From CAYWFP01 sp964457365 (lineage in GTDB: Bacteria; Planctomycetota; SZUA-567): a stretch of DNA of 9,165 nt. Of the stretch, positions 6,650 to 9,165 are shown in pieces. The position numbers and the translations under genes were made by a program. Position 1 is the first letter of the stretch. The number at the start of each line of letters is the position of its first letter. Below the pieces are notes generated by a model, which saw only the letters and a list, made by a program, of their open reading frames with translations, was not told the DNA's origin and did no database searches. The stretch spans positions 1-9,165 of the forward strand of contig CAYWFP010000125.1 of NCBI GenBank assembly GCA_964457365.1. Direction: 5' to 3'.

Positions 6650-9115
6650 ATGAGTATTCGAAATCTTCTGGCGGGGTTGTGCTGCGGTCTGCTGTTCTGG
6701 TTCGCCTCGCCGTACACCTCCGCGACTGCGGAGCAATCCCCGCCCCTTCGCATTGCCGTGCTGGATCTGGACAGCTCCGACGCGGTGCCGTGGCTCGGGC
6801 CGGCGGTGAGTGCAGCGCTGAGGACCAAGCTCGTCGGCATGGACGACGTGACGCTTCTCGAGCGCGAACGTATGCGGGAGATCCTGCTGGCCAAGAATGA
6901 CAAGCCAACTACGCCGGAGTTGCTCGGCACCGACCACCTCCTGCGCGGAACGGTCCAGCTTATGGGCGCGTGGACGGACGAAGCGGCGAAGGTGCGTATC
7001 AGCGCCAGTATCGTTTCTTCCGCGAATGCGAAGATCGACGGCGATGCGTCGTTTGTCCTCGACGGCACGGTCAAGGACTTCTTCGACATGGAGACCGAGT
7101 TGGCCACCCGTTTCGCCGAAGCCATCGGCAGGGAACCGAGGCTGTTGCAGGTGCGCTATCGCGAATCGAAGAACCTGACGGCGAAGAAGCTCTTTGGGGA
7201 GGGCTTGCTGAAACTGCAGGCGGCCGAAGCCGAAGTCGGGGGGGATTCCAAAGACGTGGCGTTCGAAAAGAAGCGTGTAACGGCCGCGCTCCTGCGGCAG
7301 GCGGTCGATCTTTTTCGCCGCGCTCAACATGAAAACGAGGGGACGTTTTTCGCGCGCGCTCATACCTGCGAGGGCAGAGCCCGCGAGTTGCTGGCACTGT
7401 CACAGACGGACGACGACAAGGCCAGGGCCGTCCGCGAGGAGACGGTGAAACGGTTTCGCCAGGACGCCGCCGATGCCGCGCCGGCGTTGTACGATCTGGC
7501 CCAAGCGCTGGCGGCGAACGCGGAGTTCGAGAAAGCATTCGTCTCTTTCGAGGATTACCGCAAATGGATGGACGAGACTTTCCGCGTCATTCGGTACCGC
7601 CGACGGGAGGTGCCCAACGGCCGTACTCAGATGCCCGCGTTCTTCGGCACCAACGTCCCGCTGGTTCACAACTTCGAGCGCATCGCCGCGACTCCGAGTT
7701 ATCTGCTCGTCGGCGGCGTCGCGCGCATGCTGGTGCTGCGGCGTGAGGACAACAAGGTGATGTGGGAGCGGTCGCTGCCGGGCGAATCCAGGAATGCGCT
7801 GCATTCGGGGCACCATGTACTCAATGCCAACGACGAGATCCTCGCCTTCGTCAACGGCCAGACCCTGCACGTGGTCGCCACGCCGACTGGCGAGGAGATC
7901 CTCAAGCTCACACTCGATCTACCCACCGCGAGCGACAAGCACTTGATGGATCATACACTGCGCAACATGACCTACCTCTTCGGTAAAGGCGAGACGGTCA
8001 CGCACATCGGCGTGGAGCGGCGCTACCGCAACACCGCGACGGGAAAGCCGGCGCGGCGGGTGCTGCACGTGGTCGATCTGGAGACGAAGCAGCTCGCCTG
8101 GTCCAGACGGTGGGAGGGCGGCAGCGAAACCTTCCATTTCCATCCGCTGCTGCACGCGGGCGTCTTCATCTGCCGTACCCGCGGCGAGACCGATGTGGAG
8201 TATCTCGACGCCTATGCCGGCACCGACGCGGCCGAGCGCGTCCCGGCGCCCCTGAAAAAACTGCTGGCCGCGAAAGACGTCTGCGACAGGCCGATCCTCA
8301 TCCTTCCCGACGCGCAGAGCACGCATCATTATATCGCCATCCGGGATCAGGAGGATGCGGCCGTGCCCGTGCGCCTGTTGCGCTTGAAGAGTGACGGGAT
8401 AATAACGCCGATTACAGATATCATGTATCTTCACTGGCCCGTGCACTATACCATCGACCGCGGCGACCAGGGCTTTCTGAACCGCGTCGATGATGGTCCG
8501 GCCAAGGGCGACTGGCTCTCCTACGACTTCGCCCGCAAAGGCTTGATTCGCCGCAGCGAGGAGTTGCCGGAGATTCCGGAGAAATGGCACTGGGGCGGAT
8601 ACATGTACGACGATTTGCTCTGGCTGCGCAGGAAATCCTCCTTCCGCGCCTATCGCCTCGTTCCGGACGGAAAGCCGGACTACGTCTTCGAGTATACTCA
8701 TCCTTGGATCGTCCAATCGCGCCCGGTCTTCGACGCGAAATCCTTCTATCTCTTCGTCACTCTGAGCGGCGTCGGCGGTCACTGCGATCTATTGGAGATC
8801 GGTATCCCCCCGGCCGGGCGTGGGCGCGTCAGTGAGCCGATGGTCCTCGGCGACATCGCCACCTGCCACGATCGGCTCGGGCGGTTCGACAAGGCCGCTG
8901 AGGCCTTGGAGGCGGCGGTGGAATGCCATTACAACCAGCCGGAATACCATTGGCGCCTGGCACAATTGTACGAGAAACAGGACAAAGGGGGGGAATGCAG
9001 CTTCTTCTGCGAGAGCCTGATCGACCTTGTCGGCAAAGAGAGTGAGCAGGGCAGGAAAGCGCTGTCTCTGTACAACAAGGTGCTCGGCCGCATCGAAGGC
9101 ATTCCTCAAAAGTAA
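6650..9115 (+). CDS. Exported FlgO/CsgG-like + TPR + propeller-like + TPR protein, diverged relative of the 2550-4646 product
   Basis: An 821-aa protein. It has a good Sec signal peptide (basic start, hydrophobic core about 5-20, likely cleavage after ATA at residue 27), so it is predicted to be periplasmic or secreted. Residues 33-160 form a FlgO/CsgG-like domain (LRIAVLDLD at 33-41, LRTKLVG, ERERMREIL at 71-79, GTDHLLRGTVQLMG at 93-106). Helical, TPR-like sequence covers about 175-310. Residues about 335-720 are beta-rich with degenerate PQQ-type turns (RREDNKVMWERSL, DLETKQLAWSRRW). A C-terminal TPR lies at about 731-790 (LGDIATCHDRLGRFDKAAEA). The domain order matches the protein encoded at 2550-4646, but the blades are far less regular. 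Two G7 runs (7238-7244, 8987-8993) are read in frame. No catalytic motif is recognised. It probably acts with the kinase and the other propeller protein; exact role unknown. Confidence 0.8.
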   Translation: MSIRNLLAGLCCGLLFWFASPYTSATAEQSPPLRIAVLDLDSSDAVPWLGPAVSAALRTKLVGMDDVTLLERERMREILLAKNDKPTTPELLGTDHLLRGTVQLMGAWTDEAAKVRISASIVSSANAKIDGDASFVLDGTVKDFFDMETELATRFAEAIGREPRLLQVRYRESKNLTAKKLFGEGLLKLQAAEAEVGGDSKDVAFEKKRVTAALLRQAVDLFRRAQHENEGTFFARAHTCEGRARELLALSQTDDDKARAVREETVKRFRQDAADAAPALYDLAQALAANAEFEKAFVSFEDYRKWMDETFRVIRYRRREVPNGRTQMPAFFGTNVPLVHNFERIAATPSYLLVGGVARMLVLRREDNKVMWERSLPGESRNALHSGHHVLNANDEILAFVNGQTLHVVATPTGEEILKLTLDLPTASDKHLMDHTLRNMTYLFGKGETVTHIGVERRYRNTATGKPARRVLHVVDLETKQLAWSRRWEGGSETFHFHPLLHAGVFICRTRGETDVEYLDAYAGTDAAERVPAPLKKLLAAKDVCDRPILILPDAQSTHHYIAIRDQEDAAVPVRLLRLKSDGIITPITDIMYLHWPVHYTIDRGDQGFLNRVDDGPAKGDWLSYDFARKGLIRRSEELPEIPEKWHWGGYMYDDLLWLRRKSSFRAYRLVPDGKPDYVFEYTHPWIVQSRPVFDAKSFYLFVTLSGVGGHCDLLEIGIPPAGRGRVSEPMVLGDIATCHDRLGRFDKAAEALEAAVECHYNQPEYHWRLAQLYEKQDKGGECSFFCESLIDLVGKESEQGRKALSLYNKVLGRIEGIPQK

Positions 9116-9155
9116 GCGTTCACCAGATCAAGGCGGGAGCATCAAGGTTTTGCAG

Positions 9156-9165
9156 ATGACAACGG
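9156..9165 (+). CDS. Possible start of a following gene (partial)
   Basis: An ATG at 9156 begins ATG ACA ACG, with AAGG (9144-9147) 8 nt upstream, 40 bp after the preceding stop. This spacing would suit another operon gene. Only three codons are visible, so the call is tentative. No terminator-like hairpin with a T-run was seen in 9116-9155, which is consistent with transcription continuing. Confidence 0.3.

Noticed and set aside
5984..7363. 459-codon minus-strand open frame opposite the kinase C-terminus and the next gene
   Set aside because: It runs across two well-supported forward genes and the gap between them and shows no protein-family features; taken as a GC-rich shadow.

Overview
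The window is GC-rich DNA, densely coding on the + strand only. It comes from a Gram-negative-type bacterium: there is a sigma-54 activator, a sigma-54 promoter, several proteins with signal peptides, and a beta-propeller/TPR class of envelope protein. The phylum cannot be fixed from sequence alone. PspF is most typical of Proteobacteria. A Hanks-type kinase next to long TPR/PQQ-repeat proteins is also common in deltaproteobacterial and PVC-type lineages.

Layout. Bases 2-40 appear to be the tail of an upstream gene. A sigma-70-type promoter (84-111) precedes pspF (174-1121), a near full-length PspF-type AAA+ sigma-54 activator. A 150-bp intergenic region follows. It holds an inverted repeat that could be the PspF binding site (1124-1155) and a textbook -24/-12 sigma-54 promoter (1222-1237). 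Downstream lie five tightly spaced co-directional genes: a short divergent PspA-family paralogue (1272-1844), canonical pspA (1879-2547), a secreted FlgO/CsgG-like + TPR + PQQ-propeller + TPR protein (2550-4646), a membrane Ser/Thr kinase with an extracytoplasmic FlgO/CsgG-like domain (4661-6601), and a second secreted FlgO/CsgG-like + TPR + propeller-like protein (6650-9115). A further gene may begin at 9156.

How it may work. The sequence reads as a phage-shock (Psp) envelope-stress operon in which the usual membrane partners PspB and PspC are absent. In their place is a module of two exported propeller proteins flanking a transmembrane kinase. All three carry the same small alpha/beta domain, which predicts that they work together in the envelope. 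The inference is that PspF, held back by PspA, switches on the operon at the sigma-54 promoter. The exported proteins would then sense or maintain the envelope while the kinase passes a signal to the cytoplasm, possibly to PspA or PspF. The Psp identity is strong. The coupling to the kinase and propeller module is an inference from gene order and shared domains, and is the most interesting part of the window.
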